This document shows, one piece after another, positions 24,621-35,612 of a DNA stretch of 64,000 nt. This stretch comes from Anomaloglossus baeobatrachus (Eukaryota > Chordata > Amphibia > Anura > Aromobatidae): NCBI RefSeq assembly GCF_048569485.1, contig NC_134354.1:453943807-454007806 (forward strand), read 5' to 3'. Both the position numbers and the translations under genes were made by a program. The number at the start of each line of letters is the position of its first letter. Within the stretch, counting starts at the first letter, position 1. The notes under the pieces are model-generated. The model worked only from the letters and a program-made list of their open reading frames with translations. It ran no database searches and had not been told where the DNA came from.

Positions 24621-26650
24621 CTCACTGCACCCCAAGGTGAATTCATTGAGGGGTGCGGTTTGTAAAATGGGGTCACATGTGGGGGTTTCTGCACCTCAGG
24701 GGCCCTGCCAATGTGACATGGCACCCGCAAACCATTCAAATTAAATCTGAACTCAAATATAGTGCTCCTTCACTTTGTAATGTGCCTCAAAAGTAGTTTT
24801 CAACCACATACAGTAAGGAGAATAAGTATATGATACACTGAAAATGCAAACTAATTATTTAAAAATCATACAATGCGATTTTAGGGATTCTATGGTCCAT
24901 TATCTCCTGATACTCTACTGAAAAAATGTATTTTTTTCATTTTCACGGCTCAATGTTATAAAATTCTGTGAAGCACATGGAGGTTCAAGATGCTAACTTA
25001 ACATCTAGATACATTCCTTGTGGGGTCTAGTTTCCAAAATGAGGTCATTTGTGGGAGATTTCCCACTGCTTAGGCTCATCAGGGGCTTTCCAAATGCGAC
25101 ATGGCAATCGCTAACGATTCCAGACAATTTTGTGTTAAAAAAAACCAAATGGCACTCTTTCCCTTGTGAGCCCTGCTATTCACCCAAACAGTAGCTTTCC
25201 ACACATATGGGGTAACAGCATACTCAGGAGAAATTGCAAAACAAAATTGTACCATGAATTTTCTCTTCTTACCCTTGTGAAAATAAAAGATTTAGGGTTA
25301 GGCCTAAGACACACGGAGTGAAAATCGGCGCAAGTGGGATGCGATAAAACATCGCATTCCACTCAGACCAATATTAGCCTATGTGTAAGCAACCATGAGC
25401 GATTATTTTCTCAGCCCTAACCGGACCGAGAAAACAATCACAGAATGCTGCGGCTGTAATGCGATCCAGGTTTTTCTCGCACTCTATCAAGTCTATGGAG
25501 CGAGAGAAAAATCGCACTGCACTCACGGTGCACCGGTGTACCGTGAGTGCAGGGCGAGAATGGCAATAGCCGGCTGCGGAGAAGAGAGGGAGATAAATCC
25601 ATCCCTCCCCTCTGCAGCGCCGACCTTCCCCTCCTCAGTGCCTTCCTGTCCCCCGCAGCTGAGGTCTGATCGCATGATCGGACCTCAGTCGCAGTGACAC
25701 TTGCATCACACTCAGCTCCCTCTGTGCTGCCAGCATGAGCCGAGTGTCATGCGAGGATCGCAATAGATCCCCATGTGGCCCCGGCCTTAAAGCAACATTT
25801 TTGTGATAAAAATCTATTTTTTCAAATTCAAGGCTCAATGTTATAAAATTCTGTGAAGCACCTGGGGGTTCCAAGTGCTCACCTAACATTTACATAAATT
25901 AGTTGAAGTGTTTAATTTCTAAAATTGGGTCACTTGTGGGGGAGCGCCACTGTTTAGGCACATTAGGGACTTTCCAAAGCGACATGGTGTCCGCTATATA
26001 TTCCAGATAATTTTGCCTTCAAAAAGTCAAATGGCAATCCTTCCCTTCCGATCTCTGCCATTCACGCCAACAGTAGATTTCCACCACATATGGAGTATTG
26101 GTGTACTCAGAAGAAATTGCACAACAAACTATACTGCGCATTTTCTCCTGTTAGCCCTGTGAAAATGAACGACTTGGGATTAAAGTTACATTTTTGTGGT
26201 AAAAGTTTATATTCCATATTCATTGTTATAAAATTCTGTGAAGCACTTAAGCACCTAGAGGTTCAAGGTGCTAACCAAAAACATTTAGATAAATTCCTTG
26301 AAGGGTCTAGTTTCAAAACTGAGGACACTTGTGAGTAGCTTCACTGTTTAGGAACATCAAGGGCTCTTCAAACGCGGGATGGTTTATCTAACACAATTTT
26401 GCATTCAAGTGGTCAAATGGCGCTCATTCCCTTCCGAGCGTTGCCATGCCCCCAACCAGTATATTTCTACCACATACTGGTTATTGGCGTACTCAGGAGA
26501 AATTGGACAACAAATTATACAGTGCATTTCTTCCTATTACCCTAGTGAAAATTTAAGATTTTGCGTAAAATAACATTTTTAAGGGAAAAAGTAAAATTTC
26601 ATCTTTTCCTTCCACATTGTTTTAGTTCCTGTGAAGAACCTAAAGGGTTG
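24621..26650. mobile_element. TTAA-type element interior with three ~390-bp units
   Basis: The word GGCTCAATGTTATAAAAT recurs at 24947 and 25832, and a shortened form (ATTGTTATAAAATTCTGTG) at 26222. Once the MITE at 25301-25786 is subtracted the spacing is about 396 and 385 bp, the same period as at 28536-29325. Ends in TTCCTGTGAAGAACCTAAAG. Non-coding. Confidence 0.75.
25301..25786. mobile_element. MITE group 6 (TTA duplication)
   Basis: Left end GGCCTAAGACACACGGAGTG, right end CATGTGGCCCCGGCC, TTA at 25298-25300 and 25787-25789. It cuts a ~395-bp unit in two. Interior includes GCGAGAAAAATCGCAC-type inverted words. Confidence 0.8.
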
Positions 26651-26854
26651 ATGGGCACACATAAATGGCCAGTTTGTGCGCTAAGTACCTTCATTTTTCT
26701 AGAGTATATTCCATATAGCATTTATGCAGTTTACATTTCATGTATGTATGTTTGCATTTATCTTCGTGCTTACAGAGTGCTGCTGTAGTCTTTTACTTGT
26801 ATGTCCTGTAATTATTTTAGGCTCATCTTAGGTTTCAAAGCTAAAAGAAGTTAA

Positions 26855-27407
26855 AAGGGTGGTTCAGCCATATTTTTTATTGTCTAGATCGATATTATAT
26901 TGAGAAACAATGTTTCTCTCAAATACCTTATGTTGGCAATATTGCTTGTGAGAGGCGCTATTGCAGACCACTGTTCTCCGCTCCGTGACCGCCGGGCTGC
27001 GTGACCTCAGGGATCTGGTGACATCACGTCACGTTCTGGACACGTCACCTCCCTGCGGCCGGCTCCAGTCTTCCTGACTCACTGAGCTGTGGGCGGGGAT
27101 TCACTGCTCATCACAGCTCAGTGTGTCTCCTGCTTGCAGCACTGTGCTGTGAGAGAGCTGATGGGCTGTGACGAGCGGTGAAACATCGCCCACAGCCCAT
27201 CACTCACGGACACTGTGGCCGGCCGTGGTGCCAGGAACTTGACATGACATCACCGGATCCCCGAGGTCACGGAGGCTGGGGGTCACGGAGCGGGGAACAC
27301 CGGTCTGCAATAGCGCCTCTCACAGGCAGTATTGCCAACATAAGGTATTTGAGAGAAACATTGTTTCTCAATATCTAGACAATAAAAAATATGGGTGAAC
27401 CACCCCT
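26855..27407. mobile_element. TTAA-type foldback element with long inverted repeats
   Basis: TTAA at 26851-26854 and 27408-27411. Ends AAGGGTGGTTCAGCC and GGTGAACCACCCCT. Inverted arms of over 100 bp (AATGTTTCTCTCAAATACC against GGTATTTGAGAGAAACATTG; GCTATTGCAGACC against GGTCTGCAATAGC). The GC-rich centre has CRE-like TGACATCA/TGACGTG words. Non-coding. Confidence 0.9.
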
Positions 27408-27411
27408 TTAA

Positions 27412-27649
27412 AAAAGATGGAACATATCATGCACAGCACATGGTTTAGACTTTGCTGAGGATCTGTTCATTATGTAAAATTGTAAAATGTGTATCAAGTG
27501 CTTTTTTTAGGCAGGCTCAAGGCAGAATCCACCTGAAAAATACCCTTCTTTGGGGAGTACTTTGAGTTTTCATTTTTAAGTTTTCTTTTTTTTTTGCGCT
27601 ATGTGGACACTGAATTTTTGCTGAGTTTTTGGTGCAGAAACTGTAAATT
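27412..27649. other. Short spacer, no feature
   Basis: AT-rich spacer between two TTAA elements. Confidence 0.5.
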
Positions 27650-27653
27650 TTAA

Positions 27654-30140
27654 CCCCTTCACGACCGCGGGCCGTAAAATTACGTCCTATTTTAACGTGA
27701 CTTAACGACCAGGGACGTAATTTTACGGCCTAAACTTCATTTGATTGCCGTGGCCATAGCAACGGCTTTCAAATGATGTCCCCTGCTGTTTCTTACAGCA
27801 GGGGACCTTTGCTTGACCCCAGGGGGGGCGGCATCGCCACCCCCTATCGACGATCGATGTGATTGGCTGTTCAAATCTGAACCGCCAACCACATCGATCG
27901 CACTAATTTCGGCAAAAATAATGCCCGAATTAGTGCGATCCTGTGAGATCCAGCTATGAGATGCCGCAGCTGCAGCAGCATATCATAGGTGGACCTCAAA
28001 CATGCCTCCCCCAGCCCCTGCAGCACTGATTGGAGCGATCGTGCTATGACGCGCAATCGCTCCAATCAGTGTGCAGTGGGGCGGTCTGATCTGCCGGTGG
28101 CCGCCCTCCCCAGGCCTGTGCTGGCCTGCGAGCCCTCCCCCAACATGTCTGCAGCGTGGAGTGGCTGGTACTTTTGGTACCACGCCACCGCTGCTGCTGC
28201 CGCCGCCGCCTCTGATGTCTCCGCCGCTGCAGCTCTAATGGTAAGTATTCCGCTCCCTGCGCGCTCCCGTGAAGGCCCCTGCGCGCTCCCGTGAAGGCCC
28301 CTGCCCGTGCCCCCCCCCGATCTGCCCCCCTACGCCCCGATCTGCCCCCCCGGCATCCCGATCTGCTACCACCGCTGCTGCTGAGGTCACCGCTGCTGCT
28401 GCAAAGTAAGTACTGTGCTCACTTTGCAGCCTGTGCGCGCTCCCGCGGTGCCCCTGCGCGCTGCCGTGATAGCCCCTCTATAGCCTTGGCTCTTGGCTAC
28501 CTAGGTAGCCCCTAGGTAGATAGATAGGCCCTTGAGCTAATTTTGCACTCAAAAATTCAAATGGCGCTCCTTGCCTTCCGAGCACTGCTGTGTGTCCAAA
28601 CATTTGATTTCCACCACATATGAGGTATCTGCGTACTCAGGAGAAAATGCACAATACATTTTATGGTGCATTTTTTCCTGTTACCCTTGTGAAAAAAAAA
28701 GCTACCTAGTTGAAGCAACCGTTTTGTGGTAAAAAAAAAATTTTTTCTTTTCACGGCTCAACGCTATAAACTTTTGTGAAGCCCCCAGGGGTTCAAAGTG
28801 CTCACCAAACATCTAGAAAAATTATTTGAGGCCTCTAGTTTCCAAAATGGGGTCACTTGTGGGGGAGCTCCATTGTTTAGGCACCTCAGGGGGTCTTCAA
28901 ACCCGACATGGCGTCCGCTAACAGGTGCAGCTAATTTTGCACTCAAAAATTCAAATGGCGCTCCTTGCCTTCCGAGCACTGCTGTGTGTCCAAACATTTG
29001 ATTTCCACCACATATGAGGTATCTGCGTACTCAGGAGAAAATGCACAATACATTTTATGGTGCATTTTTTCCTATTACCCTTGTTAAAAAAAAAAGCTAC
29101 CTAGTTGAAGCAACCGTTTTGTGGTAAAAAAAAAATTTTTTCTTTTCACGGCTCAACGCTATAAACTTTTGTGAAGCCCCCAGGGGTTCAAAGTGCTCAC
29201 CAAACATCTAGAAAAATTATTTGAGGCCTCTAGTTTCCAAAATGGGGTCACTTGTGGGGGAGCTCCATTGTTTAGGCACCTCAGGGGGTCTTCAAACCCG
29301 ACATGGCGTCCGCTAATGAGTGCAGCTAATTTTGCGTTCAAAAATTCAAATGGCGCTCCTTCCCTTCCGAGCTCTGCCGTGCGCCCAAACAATTGATTTT
29401 TACCACATATGGGGTATCAGCGTACTCAGGAGAACATGCACAATAAATTGTATTGTGTACTTTCTCTTTTCTCCCTTGTAAAAATGAAAATTTTATGGCT
29501 AAAGTAACATTTTTGTGTTAAAAAGTAAAATTTACATTTTTTCCTTCCACATTGCTTTGGTTCCTGTGAAGCACCTAAAGGGTTAATAATCTTATTGGAT
29601 GTGGTTTTGAGCAGTGTGAGGGGTGTAGTTTTTAGAATGGGGTCACTTTTGGGTATTTTCTGTCACCTAGGCCTCTCAAAGTCACTTCAAATGTGATGTG
29701 GTCCCTAAAAAAATTATTTTGTAAATTTTGTTGGAAAAATGAGAATTTGCTGATGACCTTTGACCCCTTCTAACTTCCTAACGGAAAAAAAATTTGTTTC
29801 GAAAATTGCGCTGATGTAAAGTAGACAAGTGGGAAATGTTATTTAGTAACTATTTTGTGTGACATATCTCTCAGATTTATGGGCATAAATTTTCAAAGTT
29901 TGAAATTTGCGAAATTTTCAAAATTTTCGCCAAATTTCCTAAATTTTCACAAATAAACGCAAAACATATCGGCCTAAATTTACCACTGACATGAAGTACA
30001 ATATGTCACGAAAAAACAATCTCAGAATCGCCAGGATCCGTTCAAGCGTTCCAGAGTTATAACCTGTCAAAGTGACACTGGTCAAAATTGCAAAAAATGG
30101 CCCGGTCATTAGGGTGTTTTAGTGGCCGGGGGTGAAGGGG
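27654..30140. mobile_element. Large TTAA-flanked non-coding element
   Basis: TTAA at 27650-27653 and 30141-30144; ends CCCCTTCACGACC and GGGGGTGAAGGGG. 2487 bp with no coding. It contains GC-rich trinucleotide-like stretches (28180-28400) and tandem 395-bp units, then a 3' region with CCTAAAGGGTTAATAA and AGTGACACTGGTCAAAATT shared with 8.6-9.0 kb. Likely piggyBac- or Kolobok-mobilised; class inferred from the target duplication only. Confidence 0.8.
28536..29325. repeat. Two nearly identical 395-bp tandem units
   Basis: CTAATTTTGCACTCAAAAAT starts units at 28536 and 28931, and a diverged third at 29326. The first two differ at very few positions, so this duplication is recent compared with the third unit. 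The ~67-codon open frame recurs in each unit and is not taken as coding. Confidence 0.92.
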
Positions 30141-30144
30141 TTAA

Positions 30145-30689
30145 TGCAAAAAAATTAAAAACTTTGGGCTTTCCGCAGAAAAAAAAGACTCATTGTGCAC
30201 GGACATACCTTTGGGGTACGATAATCTTCATAAAGGCACCGCCTGGGCAAGGTGCACCTTTGTCATTATGAGGTGCACATTCGCTAGAAATCATGGTTTG
30301 GAGTATTTTTCTGGTGAAATTGCCATACTAAATATTTCTGGTGAAATTGCCAAAAAGTGCCTAAAGTGCTATATATTGTGATGAATTCGATGGATAGGCT
30401 TTGGCCCACTCTGCCCATTTTGGCGAACCTGGCTGGAATTAGCGTAAAACTGCTAAATGTTGCAAAATTTTACAGCAAATGCAAATTGCAGAAAGCTGGC
30501 ATAAAAACATGACGGTTCGGGCAAAAAGACTCGGTCCAACTATATTGTGGATAAAGAACTGTTGTTCCACGCTTTTTGTTGTTTTATATATGGCTTTTTT
30601 CCCCCAGACTTCAAAACAAATCTTGATAAAATAAAGCCATATGAAATGATTGACTTTATCAGCAAAAAAAGTTTTTTTTTTTTAAGAGT
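30145..30689. other. nxn upstream DNA, no gene seen
   Basis: AT-rich; a few 10-20 bp repeats (CTGGTGAAATTGCCA twice at about 30310-30350). Nothing else recognised. Confidence 0.5.
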
Positions 30690-31100
30690 AGAGTTCTGTC
30701 AGCAGCAGTTTTGAGACTTGAGGTAAAAAAGGCGGGAGGGAGGCAGCTCTGGCTGGGGACACATTAGAAATGACAACACTGAGGATAATGTGAGGGGATA
30801 CTGTGAGTGGGGATTGTGAGTAGATATTGTGAGTGGGGATTGTGAGTAGATATTGTGAGTGGAGTTCCCTGAAGGTCCGTACATGGCGCCCAGGTGGCAC
30901 TCTCACACAGCCGCCCGCTCTCCTCCCCCACTCTGCCCCCGTGCAGCCGGCTCCGTCTGCTGCAGCCAATCGCTTCATTGCAGCCCGGACTCCGGCGCGG
31001 CTCGTGTGGCGCACACGGCTCGTCCCCTCCCGGCCGCCGGGGAGCGCGTCTCTGAAGCCCGTAGTACCGCAGGACACGGGGCCCCGGGCCGAGCAGCAGC
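30690..31100 (+). promoter_or_regulatory. nxn: nxn promoter and 5' UTR, CpG-rich
   Basis: GC content and CpG frequency rise sharply from about 30870 and stay high through exon 1, as in CpG-island promoters. No TATA box is placed convincingly. An upstream ATG at 30883 (TACATGGCG) opens a frame running to 31170, overlapping the nxn start in another frame; if transcription begins upstream of it, it would act as an upstream ORF. The transcription start itself cannot be read from sequence. Confidence 0.65.
30798..30870. repeat. nxn: 26-bp tandem repeat rich in GTGAGT
   Basis: Units of TGTGAGTGGGGAT and TGTGAGTAGATAT alternate for about 2.7 periods just before the CpG-rich block. Each half unit contains GTGAGT. 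Confidence 0.8.
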
Positions 31101-31418
31101 ATGTCGGGCCCCGGGCTGCAGGGGGAGGATTCCGGGCTGCTGCTGGAGCTGCTGGGGGAGAAGCTGGTGACGGCGGAGCGGGAGGAGGTGGACGTCCAGG
31201 CTCTGCGCTCCCGGGTGTCTCTCATCGGGCTGCTGTTCGGCTGCGGGGTGAGCGCTCCCTGCCTGCAGCTGCTGCCCAGCCTCAGCGACTTCTACTGCAA
31301 GACCCGGGACCGGCTGGAGATCGTATTCATCTCCTCGGACCCCGAGCAGAAGAAATGGCAGCTCTTCCTCAAGGACATGCCCTGGCTGGCACTGCCGTAC
31401 CAGGAGAAGCATAAGAAG
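31101..31418 (+). CDS. nxn: Nucleoredoxin, exon 1 (partial gene)
   Basis: Nucleoredoxin is a thioredoxin-family oxidoreductase of cytosol and nucleus that binds Dishevelled and restrains Wnt signalling. The exon encodes 106 residues starting MSGPGLQGEDSG, then LELLGEKLVT, EEVDV, LFGCGVSAPC, LEIVFISSD and DMPWLALPYQEKHKK, matching the N-terminal thioredoxin-like domain of vertebrate NXN in order and spacing. It is shorter than the mammalian exon product because the low-complexity insert before the IVFVSSD strand is missing. ATG at 31101 has A at -3 and keeps the family's MSG start. The exon ends at 31418 in phase 0, followed by GTGAGG. The catalytic CPPC motif lies in later exons, outside the window. 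Related NXNL proteins were considered; the ELLGEKLVT start favours NXN. Confidence 0.93.
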
Positions 31419-31639
31419 GTGAGGGGGAGGGCAGTGCCCTGGGCATTGTTACCTGGGCAGGGGGAGGACGCCCCTGTGACTGCTGCCCGCAGCTGGATGA
31501 CTCAGGCATTACTTGGCATAGCTGCCTGTCCTGTATATTGCTGGTGTGCATAGTAAATGGTGCCAGGGGGCACTGCTCGCACATGGCATTGTCACTCGTG
31601 CAGCAGATGGCTTTAGATACATGACAGAAAATGTCCCCA

Positions 31640-31830
31640 CTACTTGGTCACAATGCCAATATATACATGGTGGAGGGCCCCTGTGCATGCACAATATATG
31701 GGCCCTTCCCAGGAGCTCATCAACATGCACAATTCCACCTGCTTTGGAGGTAGATATGGGCCCCCTTTCTTGTGCCCTGCCCAGATTGTACCAATGGTGT
31801 GTCCGCCCAGACATGATGGGTACATTGTCA
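31640..31830. repeat. Dispersed repeat shared with 4.7 kb
   Basis: TATGGGCCC, AGCTCATCA, ATTCCACCT, GGAGGTAGATATGGG and TGTACCAATG occur in the same order as at 4675-4870. Class unknown. The rest of 31430-32180 shows nothing recognisable. Confidence 0.6.
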
Positions 31831-32182
31831 TACTCTTTCTGGCTCACGTTATGGCCAGTGGCATATAAAGCAGGTGTAACCAATGCCACACTGGTGCCTG
31901 GTGTAGAGGTTGCCCGGCATAGTCTCTCCAGATGGCAGTGATGTGGCGTGGCACTGTGTAAAGGCGGCACTAAATGACCACCGATCACCATAATGGAATT
32001 GGAGCTTTATGCTTGTGTTATGTACCGAGGCCCGGAATCTTCAATCTACACTTGTAAGTGATCTAAGAATATTTCCATCGCCTGGTTGTGCTGCAGTAAA
32101 TGACCACCGGTCAGTAGATGGGTCCAATCGACAATAGCCTGGTAGTAGACCATCCTCCAGGTGCCTACAGAACGATCTGTAA

Positions 32183-32520
32183 GGCTTTGGGCGCATGCTG
32201 CGTTTTTTTGGGTGCAGTTTTGGTCCCAAAACTACATGTATTTCCTTCCCTAGCAATCTCTGAGATTTCATTTTGGCTGTGCGAACGTTGCAGCTTTTTT
32301 TTGGCTGTGGTGGCCACAAGGATGCAGCATGTCAGTTCTTTCTGCCAGCGTTTTTGAGCTCTTCCCGTCAATAGGTTTGACTTAAAAACGCATTAGGCAA
32401 AAATGCTGTAAAAAAAACGCAGTAAAATGTGGCAAAAAATGCATGCTAAGGGAGCGTTTTTTGGGACCAAAAATGTGCATCTTTGTAGTCCCCACAAAGA
32501 TACAGCGTGCGCACATAGCT
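32183..32520. mobile_element. MITE group 4, copy at 32.2 kb (TAA duplication)
   Basis: Left end GGCTTTGGGCGCATGCTGCG, right end GCGTGCGCACATAGCT, TAA at 32180-32182 and 32521-32523. Contains GCAGCATGTCAG, the group's central word in its reverse form. Confidence 0.75.
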
Positions 32521-32523
32521 TAA

Positions 32524-33372
32524 TAGACCACTTGAGGTGTATAGGCTGCCATTGTGTCACCTCCAGATGCTGAGAATCATGATCTGGCCAGGAATCAAAG
32601 ATCATTTCACCCAACAAATGAGTATTTAGCGTGGGTGATCGGCAGCCTGATTACAAGACCAATTATTGTGAAAGTGTGTTGCTAGGAGTGCCTGCTCATG
32701 ATAATATTGCAGTGTAAATGGATGTCAAGGATACGTGTACACGACATCTTTTTCCATAACCTACCTGAAAAAGCGCTAAATAAAAGCAATTAGAATGAAG
32801 TGTCTTCCTCCGGAAAAACTGCAGGTGGGCACACACTATTAATGGGCTTGTGTGGTTTTTTTTTTTTTTTTTTTTTTTCTCTCTTCCTTACAATTATTAA
32901 TAAGCTCTATATATAAAAATAATCCGATGATAGATAATATAGGCAATGGCATTGTGACCTGACTATAAAATGATCTGGTCCATGAAGATGTCGCTTATTC
33001 ACTTCTTATTTTTTGCTGGTTAGATTAGGTTGGCCTCCCACCTGCCACCCTCGGAGTGCATGAGATGCAGTAACCCCGTCAGTGACTTAGTCTACATAAT
33101 TACATGGCTTAAAATAAAAAGATTTTGCTCCATTAAATTTAATTTTTCTCGACATTATCTTCTGCTAGAATAGTTATAACCTACAATGTGACTGGTTATT
33201 AGAAAAACATCCAGGCCTTTTTTAAATGCTGATATATTATCTGCCACGGTGCATACACAGTCTGACTACTGTAACTGTAAAGAACCCTTTCCTATTTAGA
33301 TGCTCAGATCACCATTCCTCCTCATGTAAGGCGTGTCCCCTGGTCATCGCTGGCAATATCTCCTTCCTCATG
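32524..33372. other. No gene; probable LINE 3' fragment at the right
   Basis: T-run at 32850-32878. From about 33200 the words CTGACTACTGTAACTGTAAAG and CCTATTTAGATG resemble a CR1/L2-type LINE 3' region, weakly. The last ~50 bp (33325-33374) recur inverted after the Tc1 element. Confidence 0.4.
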
Positions 33373-33529
33373 TACAGTGGGTATGGAAAGTATTCAGACC
33401 CCTTTAAATTTTCCATTCTCTGTTTCATTGCAGTCATTTAGTAAAATCAAAAAGTTCATTTTTTTGCGCATTAATGTACACTCTGCACCCCATCTCGACA
33501 TAAAAAAAACATCTTTCCTTCAATTGCAA

Positions 33530-34477
33530 CCACTCGTCCTGTACATGCAGCTGAAAAACACCCCCATAGCATGATGCTGCCACCACCATGTTTCACTGTT
33601 GGGATTGTATTGGGCAGGTGATGAGCAGTGCCTGGTTTTCTCCACACATACCGCTTAGTAGTGATGGGCAGTCCGGCTCTTTTTGGTGATCCGGTTCCCA
33701 TGGCTCCGCTCACCAAAAAGAGCCGGATCTTTCAGATCATTCTCGGCTCCTTATTAAATATGTGTTCACCCCATGTGAACACATATTTAAGATTATAGTC
33801 ACGCCGCCAAAACCCCGCCCACCTGTGGCTAAACCACGCCCATTTACAAGCGACCAGATTGTTGAGTAGGCGAAGTTTAACTGCGGGTGCGCGGGGTTTT
33901 GGTGGCGAAAAGAGCTGCTTAGAGATTTTAGTGGCTCACACTGGTGATCCTGCTCCTGTAAGTCACTGCAGGGAGCCCAATCTTTGTGTCGGATCGTTCG
34001 CGAACGACACATCACTACCGCTTAGAATTATCACCAAAAAGTTCTATCTTTGTCTCATCAGACCAGAGAATCTTATTTCTCATAGTCTGAGAGTCCTTCA
34101 TGTGTTTTTTTTTTTTTTCCAAACTCTATGTTGGCTTTCATATGTCTTGCACTGAGGAGAGGCTTCCGTCGGGCCACTCTGCCATAAAGGCCCGACTGCT
34201 GGAGGGCTGCAGTGATAGTTGACTTTGTGGAACTTTTTCCCATCTCCCTACTGCATCTGTGGAGCTCAGCCACAGTGATCTTGGGGTTCTTCTTTATCTC
34301 TCTCACCAAGGCTCTTCTCCCACGATTGCTCAGTTTGGCTGGACAGCCAGGTCTAGGAAGAGTTCTGGTGGTCCCAAACAACTTCCATTTAAGGATTATG
34401 GAGGCCACTGTGCTCTTAGGAACCTTGAGTACAGCAGAAATTCTTTTGTAACCTTGGCCAGATCTGTGCCGTGCCAC
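33530..34477 (-). pseudogene. Tc1 transposase remnant
   Basis: From 34477: HTH region (RSGQGYKRISAVLKVPKSTV), linker GRRALVREIKKNP and RHMKANIEF. After a frameshift in the T-run near 34105, SDETKIELFG (first catalytic aspartate) is readable up to the 8-bp duplication of the hAT MITE. On the other side [20 protein letters not shown] and MLWGCFS continue. The part with the second aspartate and the glutamate is deleted. Inactive. Confidence 0.88.
33659..34017. mobile_element. hAT-type MITE nested in Tc1 transposase
   Basis: Ends TAGTGATGGGC and ACACATCACTA, with an exact 8-bp duplication CCGCTTAG at 33651-33658 and 34018-34025, diagnostic of hAT insertion. 359 bp. Internal inverted words GGCTCTTTTTGGTGA / TCACCAAAAAGAGCC, and ATATGTGTTCACCCC / TGTGAACACATAT. 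Confidence 0.95.
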
Positions 34478-34651
34478 AATTCTGTCTCTGAGCTCCTTGG
34501 GCAGTTCTTTTTGACCTCATGATTCTCATTTGGTCTGACATGCACTGTGAGCGGGGAGGCCTTATATAGACAGGTGTGTGGCTTTCCAAATCAAGTCCTA
34601 TCAGTTTAATTAAACACAGCTGGACTCCAATGAAGGAGTAGGACCATCTCA

Positions 34652-35284
34652 GGCCTCTGTCACACGTTCGTGCCTCCGGTACGTGTATGCATAGTTTTCT
34701 CATGTACCGGAGACACAGGCACACGTTGACATATGTTTTCCTATAGTTTCGGGCACACGTAAGTATTTTTGCACGGAACGTGTGTCCGTTCCGTACTTGC
34801 GTGTGCCCGTGTGCTCCATACGCCGACATGTCCGTTTTTCTCCGGCATCGCGGGTGTCACACAACGCAAACGTGTCACACGGAACACACACGGACCACAC
34901 GGATGTGTTCCGTGTGACACACGCCGGAGAAAAGACATGTCATTTAAAAAAAACCAAACCTTTACTCACCTTCTCCAGCCCTGCAGTCTCTACCGCTGCT
35001 GCCACTTCCTGCCGACCGCCGCTCATTATGCTCATTTAATATTCACTTCACTGCGGCCGGAAGCAGCAGCAGCGGGGAGTCGGCAGGACCGGAGACCGAA
35101 GTTCAGCACCACGGACAGCGACGCCAGGGACAGGTGAGTAGAAAGTTCCCGTTCTCCGTGTGTTATCACGGATAACACACGGAGAACACACATAGGCCAT
35201 GTACACAGCACACCAAGGGCAATCCGCACCTCTGACACGTCCGTGAAAAACGTGCGTGTTTTTCAGGGACGTGTGACAGAGGCC
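34652..35284. mobile_element. MITE group 3, copy 1, nested in Tc1
   Basis: Ends GGCCTCTGTCACACGTTCGT and ACGTGTGACAGAGGCC with TCA at 34649-34651 and 35285-35287. Two outward-facing donor words: CAGGTGAGTAG on + (about 35132) and AAGGTGAGTAAAG on - (about 34968). Internal hairpin TCTCCGTGTGTTATCACGG. The second copy is at 59204. Confidence 0.92.
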
Positions 35285-35612
35285 TCAAGGAGGATCACAA
35301 GGAAATGGACAGCATGTGACTTAACTATGAGTGTCTGAGCAAAGGGTCTGAATATTTATGACCATGTGATATTTTAGTTTTTCTTGTTTAATAAATTTGC
35401 AAAAATTTCTACATTTGTTTTTGTTTTTTTGTCGAGATGGAGTGCAGAGTGTACATTAATGAGCAAAAAATGAACTTTTTGAATTTACTAAATGACTGCA
35501 ATGAAATAAAGAGTGAACAATTTAAAGGGGTCTGAATACTTTCTGTACCCACTGTACATGAGGAATGAGATATTGCCAGAAATGACCAGGGGACACCCCT
35601 TACACGTACCCA

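Larger units (their letters stand above)
33375..35554 (-). mobile_element. Second Tc1-type transposon, deleted inside, with two nested MITEs
   Basis: TA at 33373-33374 and 35555-35556; ends CAGTGGGTATGGAAAGTATT and AATACTTTCTGTACCCACTG, inverted ends over 100 bp. The transposase on - is cut short because the left terminal repeat follows directly after the GCFSAA block. Subtracting the two insertions (359+8 and 633+3 bp) leaves about 1.18 kb against about 1.6 kb for a complete element. Confidence 0.93.

Noticed and set aside
28180-28400. CTG/CCG-rich stretch as a possible gene or CpG island
   Set aside because: Inside a TTAA-flanked repeat element; short imperfect triplet runs, no splice or domain evidence.
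30833-31414. 193-codon alternative + strand frame over nxn exon 1
   Set aside because: Ala/Gly/Pro/Arg-rich out-of-frame reading of CpG-rich DNA; the frame starting at 31101 matches NXN.
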